From G965215045 sp965215045 (lineage in GTDB: Bacteria; Pseudomonadota; Gammaproteobacteria; JABABF01): 64,000 nt of DNA. Position numbers and translations under genes: made by a program. This document shows positions 52,199 through 60,458 of this stretch, piece by piece. Numbering within the stretch: the stretch's first letter is position 1; every line of letters starts with the position of its first letter. Location of the stretch: positions 744,001 through 808,000 of the forward strand of contig OZ244031.1 of NCBI GenBank assembly GCA_965215045.1, given 5' to 3'. The notes under the pieces are model-generated. The model had not been told where the DNA came from, searched no databases, and was given only the letters and a program-made list of their open reading frames with translations.

Positions 52199-53923
52199 TC
52201 AGGCCTGCTCCCGCGTAATATGCAGCCCCGCCCGGTAGCCGAACACCATCGCCGGGCCCAGCGTGGCACCGGGGCCGGGATAGCGGGGCAGCAGGGCACT
52301 GGTGCAGTTGCCGGTGGCATACAGCCCGGGGATGGGTTCCCGGTCGGCGCGCAACACGCGGGCATCCCGGTCGATCACCAGGCCGCCGGCGGTGCCCATC
52401 TCCCCGGGGAACAGTGCCATGGAATAAAAAGGCGGGGTTTTCAAGGCCCCCAGGCAGGGATTGGGTTTGAAGGTGGGGTCGCCATAATAACGATCGTAGA
52501 CTGAATCGCCGCGCTGAAAATCCAGGTCCTTGCCGGTGCGTGCATACTCGTTGACCTGGCGCTGCGTCTCCTCCAGCCCGTCCGCATCGATGCCGACTTT
52601 TTGCGCCAGCTCGCGCAAAGTCCGTCCCTTCATCAGGAAATCCGGCGTCCACCAGGAGCGGGGCACCGCCCAATCCGGCATGAATTTTCCCTGCACCAGC
52701 GGGCCGCAGGGACGGTTGCGGCGAAAATCCGCATCGAAAATCATGTAACAGGGGATGCAGGGGTCGCCCGCCTCGTAGGTGCGGAACATGTCTTCCACGA
52801 AACCCACGTAGTTCTGTGATTCGTTGCTGAAACGCTTGCCCTTGCGGTTGACCGTGTAATTGCCGGGCATGGATTTTTCCACCATCATCATCTGCGCCTT
52901 GTCGCGTCCCGGAATCACGCCGGTGGTCGCCCACCAGGCCCAGTGCATCTGGCGGGTGGCGGCACCCACCGCCATCGCCGCCCGGTGCGCATCCCCGGTG
53001 TTGTACAGGTTGGCGGAACTCCACTGCGTCTTGGTGGGATGCGGCAAAAACTCCTCGCGCATCTGCTGGTTGCGCTCGAAACCGCCGGCGGCCAGGATGA
53101 CACCCTTGCGCGCGCGGATCTGCAGCGTTTTGGGTTCCGCCTCTCCCGCCTGCTGCTGCAGGGCGGTGACGCCGACCACCCGGCCATCCTCGACGACCAG
53201 CTCCTGGAAGGCGGTGTTGCGCCACAGCGGAACCTCGCGGTCTTGAAGCGACAGGTACAGGCGCGCCACCCCGGCGTTGCCCATGGTCAGGCGGTAATCG
53301 CGCAGCGAACGCCAGCGCGCGCGCAGGTCCAGGGCGTAGACCAAAAGGCGCTTGGCGGTGAGCAACTGCCAGCCGGGCAGCGCACCCAACAGCACCTGGC
53401 CCTCCACCTGGGTGAAATTGATGCCGCCGGGCATCTGGGTCTGCGGGTGCTGGGGTCTCAGGTAACGCAGGGCGCGCCCCAGCTTGTGACCGCTCAGGGG
53501 TTCCGGCTCCATGGAGCGGTTGCCGCTGCGCCCGCCCGGGGCATGCGGAAAATAATCCGGGTAATAGGGCAGGTTGCGGTAGCGCACCCAGCGGGTATTT
53601 TCATGCAGGTAGTCGATCATCTCCGGACCGGTCTGCAGGTAGGTCTCGATCAGTTCCGGCGGTGCCGTGTCCTCAGGCGTCAGGTGGTCCACGTAGGCGC
53701 GGGCATCTGCCGGTGAATCGTCGGCACCGGCGGCCCTGGCGTAGCGATTGTTGGGAATCCAGACGCCGCCGCCCGAAGTGGCACTGGTGCCGCCGAACAG
53801 CTCCGTTTTCTCGAGCAGCAGAACTTTTGCGCCCTGGTCGTGTGCCACCAGCCCGGCGGTCATGGCGCCGTTGCCGGAGCCGATGACCACGACATCAACT
53901 TCTTCGTTTTGCGCTTGTGGCAT
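52199..53923 (-). CDS. FAD-dependent oxidoreductase, 3-ketosteroid delta-1-dehydrogenase-like
   Basis: A 574-residue flavoprotein of the fumarate reductase/KstD superfamily. The FAD site is VVVIGSGNGAMTAGLVAHD and LLLEKTELFGGTSATSGGGV; the C-terminal FAD segment is GLYATGNCTSALLPRYPGPG. KstD-like features include GGTSATSGGGVWIPNN and GVILAAGGFERNQQMR. Enzymes of this group dehydrogenate steroids or related cyclic ketones; the exact substrate is not readable. It is divergent from the SDR array. Confidence 0.88.
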   Translation of the reverse strand: MPQAQNEEVDVVVIGSGNGAMTAGLVAHDQGAKVLLLEKTELFGGTSATSGGGVWIPNNRYARAAGADDSPADARAYVDHLTPEDTAPPELIETYLQTGPEMIDYLHENTRWVRYRNLPYYPDYFPHAPGGRSGNRSMEPEPLSGHKLGRALRYLRPQHPQTQMPGGINFTQVEGQVLLGALPGWQLLTAKRLLVYALDLRARWRSLRDYRLTMGNAGVARLYLSLQDREVPLWRNTAFQELVVEDGRVVGVTALQQQAGEAEPKTLQIRARKGVILAAGGFERNQQMREEFLPHPTKTQWSSANLYNTGDAHRAAMAVGAATRQMHWAWWATTGVIPGRDKAQMMMVEKSMPGNYTVNRKGKRFSNESQNYVGFVEDMFRTYEAGDPCIPCYMIFDADFRRNRPCGPLVQGKFMPDWAVPRSWWTPDFLMKGRTLRELAQKVGIDADGLEETQRQVNEYARTGKDLDFQRGDSVYDRYYGDPTFKPNPCLGALKTPPFYSMALFPGEMGTAGGLVIDRDARVLRADREPIPGLYATGNCTSALLPRYPGPGATLGPAMVFGYRAGLHITREQA

Positions 53924-54105
53924 ACCCGCCCCTTATTTACATCAGACATCCACGCTGCGGGAATTGTACTATTCCCCATCGGGCCCATCGGTCCCCTCCG
54001 GGCCATCCGGGTGCCGGGCCGGCGTTCGGGCAGCACCCGGGCCGGCAGATGCAAACCGCATATACTGTCTACCCGTGGGAATCGAGACGAGACACGCATA
54101 AGAGC

Positions 54106-54858
54106 ATGCTGGAAGACAAGGTGGCACTGGTGACCGGAGCCGGCCAGGGCGTGGGCCAGGGCATCGCCTACGCCCTGGCCGCCCGGGGCGCGCATATCGC
54201 GGTGGCCGGGCGCACCGAATCCAAGCTGCATGTCAGCTGCGAAGAAATTCGCCGGCGCGGGCGCAAGGCCCTGCCCATCGTCTGCGACGTGACCGACCGC
54301 CAGCAATTGCAGGACTGCACAGAGGCCGTCATCGAACATTTCGGCGGCCTGGACATCCTGGTCAACAACGCCCAGATCGCTCCCCTGGGCCTGCTGCTGG
54401 AAGTCACGGACGCAGACTTCCAGGACGGCATCGCCTCCGGGCCGCTGGCCAGCCTGCGACTGATGAAACTCTGTTATCCGCACCTGAAAAAAAGCCGCGG
54501 CTCGATCATCAACCTCGCCACCTCTTCGGCGATGGGCAACAGCGCGCAGGGTTTCGGTGCCTACATCGCCGCCAAGGAGGCGACCCGCTGCCTGACCCGG
54601 GCGGCGGCGCACGAGTGGGCTGCCGACGGTATCCGCGTCAACTGCATCCTGCCGGTGGCCAACTCGCCCGGCATGGAGTGGTTCTGCGAGACGCATCCAC
54701 AGGCCATGGAGGCGTTCCTGGAGTCCATGCCGCTGGGGCGCATCGGCGACTGCGAGCAGGATATCGGCCGGGTCGTGGCCTTTCTCTGCGGGCCGGACTC
54801 CTCCTACATCACCGCCCAGTCCCTGATGCTGGACGGCGGGCAATCCCGGCTGCGCTGA
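54106..54858 (+). CDS. Short-chain dehydrogenase/reductase, array copy 1
   Basis: A 250-residue classical SDR: cofactor loop VTGAGQGVGQGIAYALAARG, VNNAQIAPLG where NNAG is usual, Ser in NLATSSAMGNS, YIAAKEATRCLTRAAAHEW as catalytic YxxxK, and SYITAQSLMLDGGQSR at the end. ATG 54106 matches the start of the paralogues. Substrate unknown; the KstD-like neighbour suggests a cyclic alcohol or ketone. Confidence 0.9.
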   Translation: MLEDKVALVTGAGQGVGQGIAYALAARGAHIAVAGRTESKLHVSCEEIRRRGRKALPIVCDVTDRQQLQDCTEAVIEHFGGLDILVNNAQIAPLGLLLEVTDADFQDGIASGPLASLRLMKLCYPHLKKSRGSIINLATSSAMGNSAQGFGAYIAAKEATRCLTRAAAHEWAADGIRVNCILPVANSPGMEWFCETHPQAMEAFLESMPLGRIGDCEQDIGRVVAFLCGPDSSYITAQSLMLDGGQSRLR

Positions 54859-54911
54859 GAGTGGGGCGGGACCATGATGCGGATGCCGATAGCAACTCGG
54901 GGGCACAAGCG

Positions 54912-55670
54912 ATGAAAACTCTGGATGGCAAGGTGGCACTGGTTACCGGTGCCGGCCAGGGCGTGGGCCAGGGCATCGCCTACGCCCTGGCCGCCCAGGG
55001 GGCGAAGATCGCGGTGGCCGGGCGCACCGAATCCAAGCTGCAGACGACGTGTGAAGAACTGCACAAGCGGGGTGCAGAGGCCCTGCCGGTGGTCTGCGAT
55101 GTGTGCAGCCGGCAGCAGTTGCAGGACTGCGTCGCCGCCGTCGTCGGGCATTTCGGCGGCCTGGACATCCTGGTCAACAACGCCCAGATCATCCACCTGC
55201 GCCCGCTGCTGCAGACCCGGGACCGGCATTTCCAGGAGGGCATCGACTCCGGCCCGCTGGCCACCCTGCGGCTGATGAAACTCTGTCACCCGCAACTGAA
55301 AAAAAGCGGCGGTTCGATCATCAATCTCGCCACCTCTTCGGCCCTGAACGGCGATGTGCGGGGTTTCGGTGCCTACATCGCCGCCAAGGAGGCGATCCGC
55401 TGCCTGACCCGGGCGGCGGCGCATGAATGGGCCGCCGACGGCATTCGCGTCAATTGCATCCTGCCGGTGGCCAACTCGCCCAGCATGGCAGAGTGGGAGC
55501 AGAACAATCCCGAGGCGGCGCAGGCGTACCTGCAGGCGATGCCGCTGGGACGCATCGGCGACTGCGAGCAGGATATCGGCCGGGTGGTGGTCTTCCTGTG
55601 TCAACCCGAGGCCTCCTACGTCACCGCCCAGTCCTGGGTGCTGGACGGCGGTCAGTCGCGCCTCAGTTGA
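54912..55670 (+). CDS. Short-chain dehydrogenase/reductase, array copy 2
   Basis: A 252-residue paralogue of copy 1, 53 bp downstream: VTGAGQGVGQGIAYALAAQG, VNNAQIIHLRP, NLATSSALNGD, YIAAKEAIRCLTRAAAHEW, SYVTAQSWVLDGGQSR. Sequence between the motifs differs most around the substrate side (LLQTRDRHFQEGI), so specificity may differ. All catalytic residues are present. Confidence 0.9.
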   Translation: MKTLDGKVALVTGAGQGVGQGIAYALAAQGAKIAVAGRTESKLQTTCEELHKRGAEALPVVCDVCSRQQLQDCVAAVVGHFGGLDILVNNAQIIHLRPLLQTRDRHFQEGIDSGPLATLRLMKLCHPQLKKSGGSIINLATSSALNGDVRGFGAYIAAKEAIRCLTRAAAHEWAADGIRVNCILPVANSPSMAEWEQNNPEAAQAYLQAMPLGRIGDCEQDIGRVVVFLCQPEASYVTAQSWVLDGGQSRLS

Positions 55671-55748
55671 GCCGGGCAATGCCGCGTATACTGGTCGCCG
55701 GCCGCTGAGCAGCTGATGGCAAACGAAAGACAACAGGGGGAACCATCC

Positions 55749-56507
55749 ATGGGTGCACTGGAAGACAAGGTCGCGCTGGTTACCGGTGCCGGGCAGGGAG
55801 TGGGCCAGGGCATCGCCTACGCCCTGGCCGCCGAGGGGGCGAAGATCGCGGCCGCCGGACGCACCGAATCCAAGCTGCAGGCGAGCTGCGAAGAGATCGG
55901 CCGGCGCGGCAGCGAGGGCCTGCCCATCGTCTGCGACGTGATGGATGCACAGCAGGTGGAAGACTGCGTGCAGCGCGCGGTCGAACACTTTGGCCGCCTG
56001 GACATCCTGGTCAACAACGCCCAGGTGGTGCCGCTGGGAACGCTGATGGACATGGACGACCAGCAGTTCCAGGACGGCATCGACTCCGGCCCGCTCGCCA
56101 CCCTGCGTTTCATGCGCCTGTGTCATCCCCACCTGAAGAAGAACGGCGGGATCATTATCAACCTCGCCTCCTCCTCCGCCCTGCGCTGGGACATGCGCGG
56201 CTACGGTGCGTATGCCGCCGCCAAGGAAGGCATCCGCTGCCTGACCCGGGCGGCGGCGCACGAGTGGGCCGCCGATGGCATCCGCGTCAACTGCATCCTG
56301 CCGCTGGCCGAATCCCCGGCCATGAAATGGTGGCGCGAGAGCAACGCCGAAGAAGCCGAGGCCTTTTTACAGACCGTGCCCCTGGGACGGGTCGGCGACT
56401 GCGAACAGGACATCGGGCGGGTCGTGGCTTTTCTGTGCAAACCCGAAGCCTCGTACATGACCGCCCAGTCCCTGGTGCTGGACGGCGGCCAGTCCTTCCT
56501 GGGCTGA
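55749..56507 (+). CDS. Short-chain dehydrogenase/reductase, array copy 3
   Basis: A 252-residue third paralogue: VTGAGQGVGQGIAYALAAEG, VNNAQVVPLGTL, NLASSSALRWDM, YAAAKEGIRCLTRAAAHEW, SYMTAQSLVLDGGQSF. ATG 55749 has GGGGGAACC upstream and was preferred to an in-frame ATG at 55716. All three copies share the unusual NNAQ, showing descent from one duplicated ancestor. Confidence 0.9.
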   Translation: MGALEDKVALVTGAGQGVGQGIAYALAAEGAKIAAAGRTESKLQASCEEIGRRGSEGLPIVCDVMDAQQVEDCVQRAVEHFGRLDILVNNAQVVPLGTLMDMDDQQFQDGIDSGPLATLRFMRLCHPHLKKNGGIIINLASSSALRWDMRGYGAYAAAKEGIRCLTRAAAHEWAADGIRVNCILPLAESPAMKWWRESNAEEAEAFLQTVPLGRVGDCEQDIGRVVAFLCKPEASYMTAQSLVLDGGQSFLG

Positions 56508-56534
56508 AGTGCCGCACCGCGGGAGGAAATCGCC

Positions 56535-57260
56535 CTGGGCCGGCAACACAAAACCCTGCGCGGCCTGATCCGCTATACCAGCGATGCCGAAGAACGTAAG
56601 GGGGCCGAGCGCGGCCGGGAATACTTCAGCCTGACACGGCAGGCAGACGGGGTGGACCTGTTGTACGCCCACTGCGAAATTGACGACGCCCCGGATGTCA
56701 TCCGCGACACCGTGCTGGCAATCCGACACGCCGATGCCAGCCCGCTGGACTGCAGCTACCGCATCACGGTAGGCGGCGAGTTCGCCGGCAGCGGTTGGAT
56801 GCGTTTTGACCAGGACCATGCCGAATGCGAGTCATACACTCGCAACGAGGGCCGCATCACCCAGCGCATACGCACCCCGGGGCCGGTGCGCTGGCTGCAG
56901 ACCCACCCGATCATCGGCGATGCCCTGCTCATGAAGCTGTACGACCTGGCGCAAGGGCCCGGCAAGCAGTTCCAGGACAATATCTACCTGTGCTCCCCCG
57001 ACCACCGCGGGGCGACCGGCCCGATCCTCTACCAGAGCCGCTTCAGCCTGGTCTACCTGGGAGAGGAACCGGTCTCCGTGGAGGCCGGGGATTTTGCGGC
57101 GCGGCATTTCCGGGTGGAGGATACCGCCGAAGGACTGCCCGAAGAGCACCCGCCCTACGAAGTCTGGTGCACCGCTGACGAAGAGTACCTGCTGCTCAAG
57201 GCCCGGGTCGGCGGCTACATGCAAAGCTCCTACGAACTGGTGGAAGTGCAGCGGGACTGA
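56535..57260 (+). CDS. Conserved-looking protein of unknown function, probable CTG start
   Basis: Up to 241 residues, no family recognised. The frame directly after the SDR stop reads LGRQHKTLRGLIRYTSDAEE, then REYFSLTRQADGVDLLYAHC, SYRITVGGEFAGSGWMRF, NIYLCSPDHRGATGPILYQS and a C-terminal VWCTADEEYLLLKARVGGYM. No ATG, GTG or TTG occurs in frame before the GTG at 56652. CTG 56535 lies 8 bp after GGAGG, so it is the likely start; otherwise translation begins at 56652 and loses 39 residues. It follows the SDR stop by 27 bp and probably shares that transcript. Confidence 0.7.
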   Translation: MGRQHKTLRGLIRYTSDAEERKGAERGREYFSLTRQADGVDLLYAHCEIDDAPDVIRDTVLAIRHADASPLDCSYRITVGGEFAGSGWMRFDQDHAECESYTRNEGRITQRIRTPGPVRWLQTHPIIGDALLMKLYDLAQGPGKQFQDNIYLCSPDHRGATGPILYQSRFSLVYLGEEPVSVEAGDFAARHFRVEDTAEGLPEEHPPYEVWCTADEEYLLLKARVGGYMQSSYELVEVQRD

Positions 57261-57300
57261 GGCAGGCACCCCGGTGCCCAGCCGGTTCCCTGCCGGGGTT

Positions 57301-57393
57301 GCTTCCGGGTGAACCGGGCGGGAGAGAAAGTGGGGTCTATCCCCGCGCGTGCGGGGGGGAAGTCGCTTCCGGGTGAGCCGGGCGGGAGAGAAA
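57301..57393. repeat. 29-bp direct repeat pair flanking a CRISPR-repeat-like hairpin
   Basis: 57301-57329 and 57365-57393 are near-identical 29-bp copies (GCTTCCGGGTGA, CCGGGCGGGAGAGAAA). Between them, at about 57335-57360, is a short palindrome (CCCCGC-GCGT-GCGGGG) that looks like a type I-E CRISPR repeat core. Only one such core is present and no cas gene is seen. Confidence 0.8.
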
Positions 57394-57417
57394 CCGGTCG
57401 CCGTGGAGTGTCCGGTC

Positions 57418-58422
57418 TCAGTCGGCGAGCTTAACCACCGCCTTGCCGATATTTTCCCCGTTCATCATGCGCGAGAAAGCCGCCGGTGCCTGCTCCAGCC
57501 CCTGCGCCACGTCTTCCAGCATTTTTAGCTTGCCCTCGCGGATCAGCGGCAGGCAGGCGTCGATGAACTCATCGCGCCGGTCTTCAAAATCGTAGACCAC
57601 CAGCCCGTGTACCGTGGCGCGCGCAATCAGCCAGTTGCCCGGCTCCGGCCCCAGGGCGCGCGTGCCCTTGTTGTACTCAGAGATCATGCCGCACAGGATA
57701 ATGCGCGCGCCCATGGCCAGGCGGCCGGGCTTGGAGACCGCATGCAGCAGTTCGCCGCCCACCAGGTCAAAATAGATGTGCACACCGTCCGGGCACAATG
57801 CATCCAGGCGTTCGGCCAGGTCTTCCGTGTTGCGGTCGATGCAGGCATCGTAACCCAGTTCCTCCACCGCCAGACGACATTTTTTCTCAGAGCTGGAGAC
57901 CCCGACCACACGGCAGCCCTCGATCTTGGCCAGTTGCCCGACCACCGCACCGACCGCACCGATCGCAGCCGGCACCACCACCGTTTCCCCGGCCCTGGGC
58001 ACGGCCTGCCACATCAGCCCGGCGTAGGCGGTCAAGCCGGGCATGCCCAGCAGTGAGAGCGCATACGAGACCGGCTGAATATCGTCACGCAGCGGGTGCA
58101 GCTCCCCGGGAGAGTGCACCGAGTATGCCTGCCAGCCGCCAAAACAGCGCACCAATTGCCCCTCTTGAAAGTCCGGCGTCGAAGAACTCACCACGCGGCT
58201 GACCGTCTCACCCCGCAGGCACTCCCCGGGTTCCACCCCGCCCGACAGGTGCACACCGGCCATCTGGCTGCGCATGTACGGGTCCAGGGACAGGTACAAA
58301 GTCTGGCACAGTACCTGGTCCTTCCCGGCTTGCGGCATGTCCGTCTCCGCGACACGGAAATTCTTTGCTTCGGGCATCCCCTCCGGACGCTCCGCCAATA
58401 GTACCTGGGTGTTCTTGCTCAT
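57418..58422 (-). CDS. NADP-dependent oxidoreductase, CurA/leukotriene B4 dehydrogenase-like
   Basis: A 334-residue zinc-independent medium-chain reductase of the CurA/PTGR group that reduces alpha,beta-unsaturated ketones. Motifs: LYLSLDPYMRSQMAG, LGMPGLTAYAGL, VVVPAAIGAVGAVVGQLAKI where the usual AAGAVG reads AAIGAVG, RVVGVSSSEKKCRL, and YFDLVGGELLHAVS. Stands alone on the minus strand, convergent with the preceding gene. Confidence 0.9.
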   Translation of the reverse strand: MSKNTQVLLAERPEGMPEAKNFRVAETDMPQAGKDQVLCQTLYLSLDPYMRSQMAGVHLSGGVEPGECLRGETVSRVVSSSTPDFQEGQLVRCFGGWQAYSVHSPGELHPLRDDIQPVSYALSLLGMPGLTAYAGLMWQAVPRAGETVVVPAAIGAVGAVVGQLAKIEGCRVVGVSSSEKKCRLAVEELGYDACIDRNTEDLAERLDALCPDGVHIYFDLVGGELLHAVSKPGRLAMGARIILCGMISEYNKGTRALGPEPGNWLIARATVHGLVVYDFEDRRDEFIDACLPLIREGKLKMLEDVAQGLEQAPAAFSRMMNGENIGKAVVKLAD

Positions 58423-58506
58423 GATGGATGCCGGTCTCCCGCAATGCTAAAAATGCCAATTATCCCCCAAACCGCCGCATCCGGCCCCGGCCGCCAGGGC
58501 TGCCGT

Positions 58507-58596
58507 GGCGGCGGCCCATCCCCACAGACGCCACACCCGCAGCACAGCGGCGGCCCATCCCCGCAGACACCACACCCGCAGCACAGCGGCGGCCGT
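58507..58596. repeat. 39-bp tandem repeat, about 2.3 copies
   Basis: Two full 39-bp units (CACAGCGGCGGCCCATCCCC then CAGAC-CCACACCCGCAG) and the start of a third, in the gap between the divergent CurA-like and FAD-oxidase genes. Apart from this repeat I see no gene or clear promoter in 58423-58795. Confidence 0.85.
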
Positions 58597-58795
58597 GCCG
58601 GGGCCGGGAACCCCCGCCCGCTGTCGCCGCGGCCTTAAGGCATTATGATATATCTATAAGACCTCTGCTCCCGAAACTGCGCATGCACCTCCTTCCCCCC
58701 CACCACCTCCCCCCCGACGATCGCCAATGCCGTCATGGCTTCTCGCATCCCGGCCTCGGGCCGCCCGTCCCGTTGCCGCCGACCCGCCACAGCCG

Positions 58796-60430
58796 ATGAA
58801 CGCCGAACCCGCCCCGAAGCCCTCTACACCCCAGGATGAGAACTGGTTCCGGGAACTCATCGCCACCCTGGAACAGGTCAACGGCGCAGAACACGTGTTG
58901 CGCGACGCCGAGGAGTGCAGTTTCTACGCCCAGGACGTCTTCACCCAGGCACTGCCCGCCGCCGTGGTGGTGCGCCCGGACAACATCGGGCAGCTGGCAC
59001 AGACGGTAGCTGCCGCCAGCACCGCCGGCTGCGCCGTGATTCCCCGGGGCGGGGGCATGTCCTACAGCAGCGGCTTCGTGCCTGCAGAACCGGGCTCGGT
59101 GCTGGTCGATACGGGGCGTATGAACCGGGTGCTGGAGATCAATGCCCAGGACATGTATGTCACCGTGGAATGCGGCATCACCTGGCGGGAACTCCACCAG
59201 GCCCTGCAAGCCGTCGGCCTGCGCACCCCGTACTGGGGCACCCTGTCCGGCATTCGGGCAACGGTCGGCGGCAGCCTCTCCCAAAACAGCATTTTCTGGG
59301 GCTCGGGCCGCTACGGCAGTGCAGCGGACACGGTGTTGTCCATGGACGTGGTGCTGGCGGACGGCTCGGTGCTGCGCACCGGCTCGGCGGCCAAGCGCAA
59401 CGCCACTCCTTTCGCCCGCCACTACGGCCCGGACCTGGGCGGAGTGTTTACCGCAGACTGCGGTGCCCTGGGTTTCAAGGCCCACGCCACCCTGCGACTG
59501 ATGCGCGAACTGCCGGCCAGACGCTACGTTTCCTTCGCCTTTGCAGATTACCGGGAGATGCTGCCGGCGATGAGCGACATCGCACGGAGCGAGCTGGCCA
59601 TGGAATGCTTCGGCTTCGACCCCTACCTGCAACAACAGCGCATGAAGCGCGAATCCCTGGTCAAAGACGCCCGGCAATTCCTGGGCGCACTCAAGTTTGC
59701 CGGCGGCTTGTACCGGGCACTGCGGGACGGCGCAAAAATGCTGCTGGCCGGGCGCCGCTACATGAAAGATGTCGCCTACTCCTGCCACATCATCATCGAA
59801 GAGGCCAGCGAAGCGGCGGCGGCGCAAGCACTGCGGGAAGTGCGCGCCATCGGCCGACGCCATGGCGGCCGGGAACTGCCCGACAGCATCCCGCGGCTGG
59901 TGCGGGCCAACCCCTTTGCCCCGGTCAACAACATGGTCGGCCCCGAGGGCGAACGCTGGGTGCCGGTACACAGCCTGGTGCCACATTCGAAGGCAGTGGA
60001 AACCGTCACGCGCATCGAGGAGTATTTCCAGGGCCAGGGCCCGGCCATGGAACCCTACCACGTGCACACCGGCTACCTGTTCGCCACCGTGTCCAACCAT
60101 TGTTTCGTGGTGGAGCCCGTGTTTTTCTGGCATGACGCCCTGACGGAAATTCATCGCCGCAGCCTGGAACCGGACTTCCTGTCCCGGCTCAAGGGTTTCC
60201 CGGAAGACCTGGAGGCGCGCCGCAGCGTGGTCGCACTGCGCAAGGGCCTGATCGAAGTCATGGGTGAGCAGGGTGCCATTCACCTGCAACTCGGCAAGTC
60301 CTACCCCTACCGGGAGGTGCTGCAACCCGAGGCCTGGCGACTGGTGCAGGCGATCAAAGACGCCGTCGACCCCGAAGCGCGGCTCAATCCGCAGGCCCTG
60401 GGCCTGGACACCCACCGGGACAAGCCCTGA
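58796..60430 (+). CDS. VAO-family FAD-binding oxidase/dehydrogenase (cresol methylhydroxylase/vanillyl-alcohol oxidase-like)
   Basis: A 544-residue PCMH-type flavoprotein. The FAD domain has VVVRPDNIGQLAQTVAAAST, IPRGGGMSYSSGFVPA and YWGTLSGIRATVGGSLSQNS; the substrate domain follows and the end has DPEARLNPQALGL. The fold is that of 4-cresol dehydrogenase, vanillyl-alcohol oxidase and D-lactate dehydrogenase/GlcD, so oxidation of a phenol or hydroxyacid is likely. ATG 58796 was chosen; an ATG at 58727 would add 23 residues. It leads an apparent three-gene operon. Confidence 0.85.
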   Translation: MNAEPAPKPSTPQDENWFRELIATLEQVNGAEHVLRDAEECSFYAQDVFTQALPAAVVVRPDNIGQLAQTVAAASTAGCAVIPRGGGMSYSSGFVPAEPGSVLVDTGRMNRVLEINAQDMYVTVECGITWRELHQALQAVGLRTPYWGTLSGIRATVGGSLSQNSIFWGSGRYGSAADTVLSMDVVLADGSVLRTGSAAKRNATPFARHYGPDLGGVFTADCGALGFKAHATLRLMRELPARRYVSFAFADYREMLPAMSDIARSELAMECFGFDPYLQQQRMKRESLVKDARQFLGALKFAGGLYRALRDGAKMLLAGRRYMKDVAYSCHIIIEEASEAAAAQALREVRAIGRRHGGRELPDSIPRLVRANPFAPVNNMVGPEGERWVPVHSLVPHSKAVETVTRIEEYFQGQGPAMEPYHVHTGYLFATVSNHCFVVEPVFFWHDALTEIHRRSLEPDFLSRLKGFPEDLEARRSVVALRKGLIEVMGEQGAIHLQLGKSYPYREVLQPEAWRLVQAIKDAVDPEARLNPQALGLDTHRDKP

Positions 60431-60458
60431 AAAGGGCCGCACAGAAAGGGCGCAACCC

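Noticed and set aside
57332..57360. CRISPR array
   Set aside because: Only one repeat-like core, no second repeat at the right distance, no spacers and no cas genes; kept only as a finding to check.
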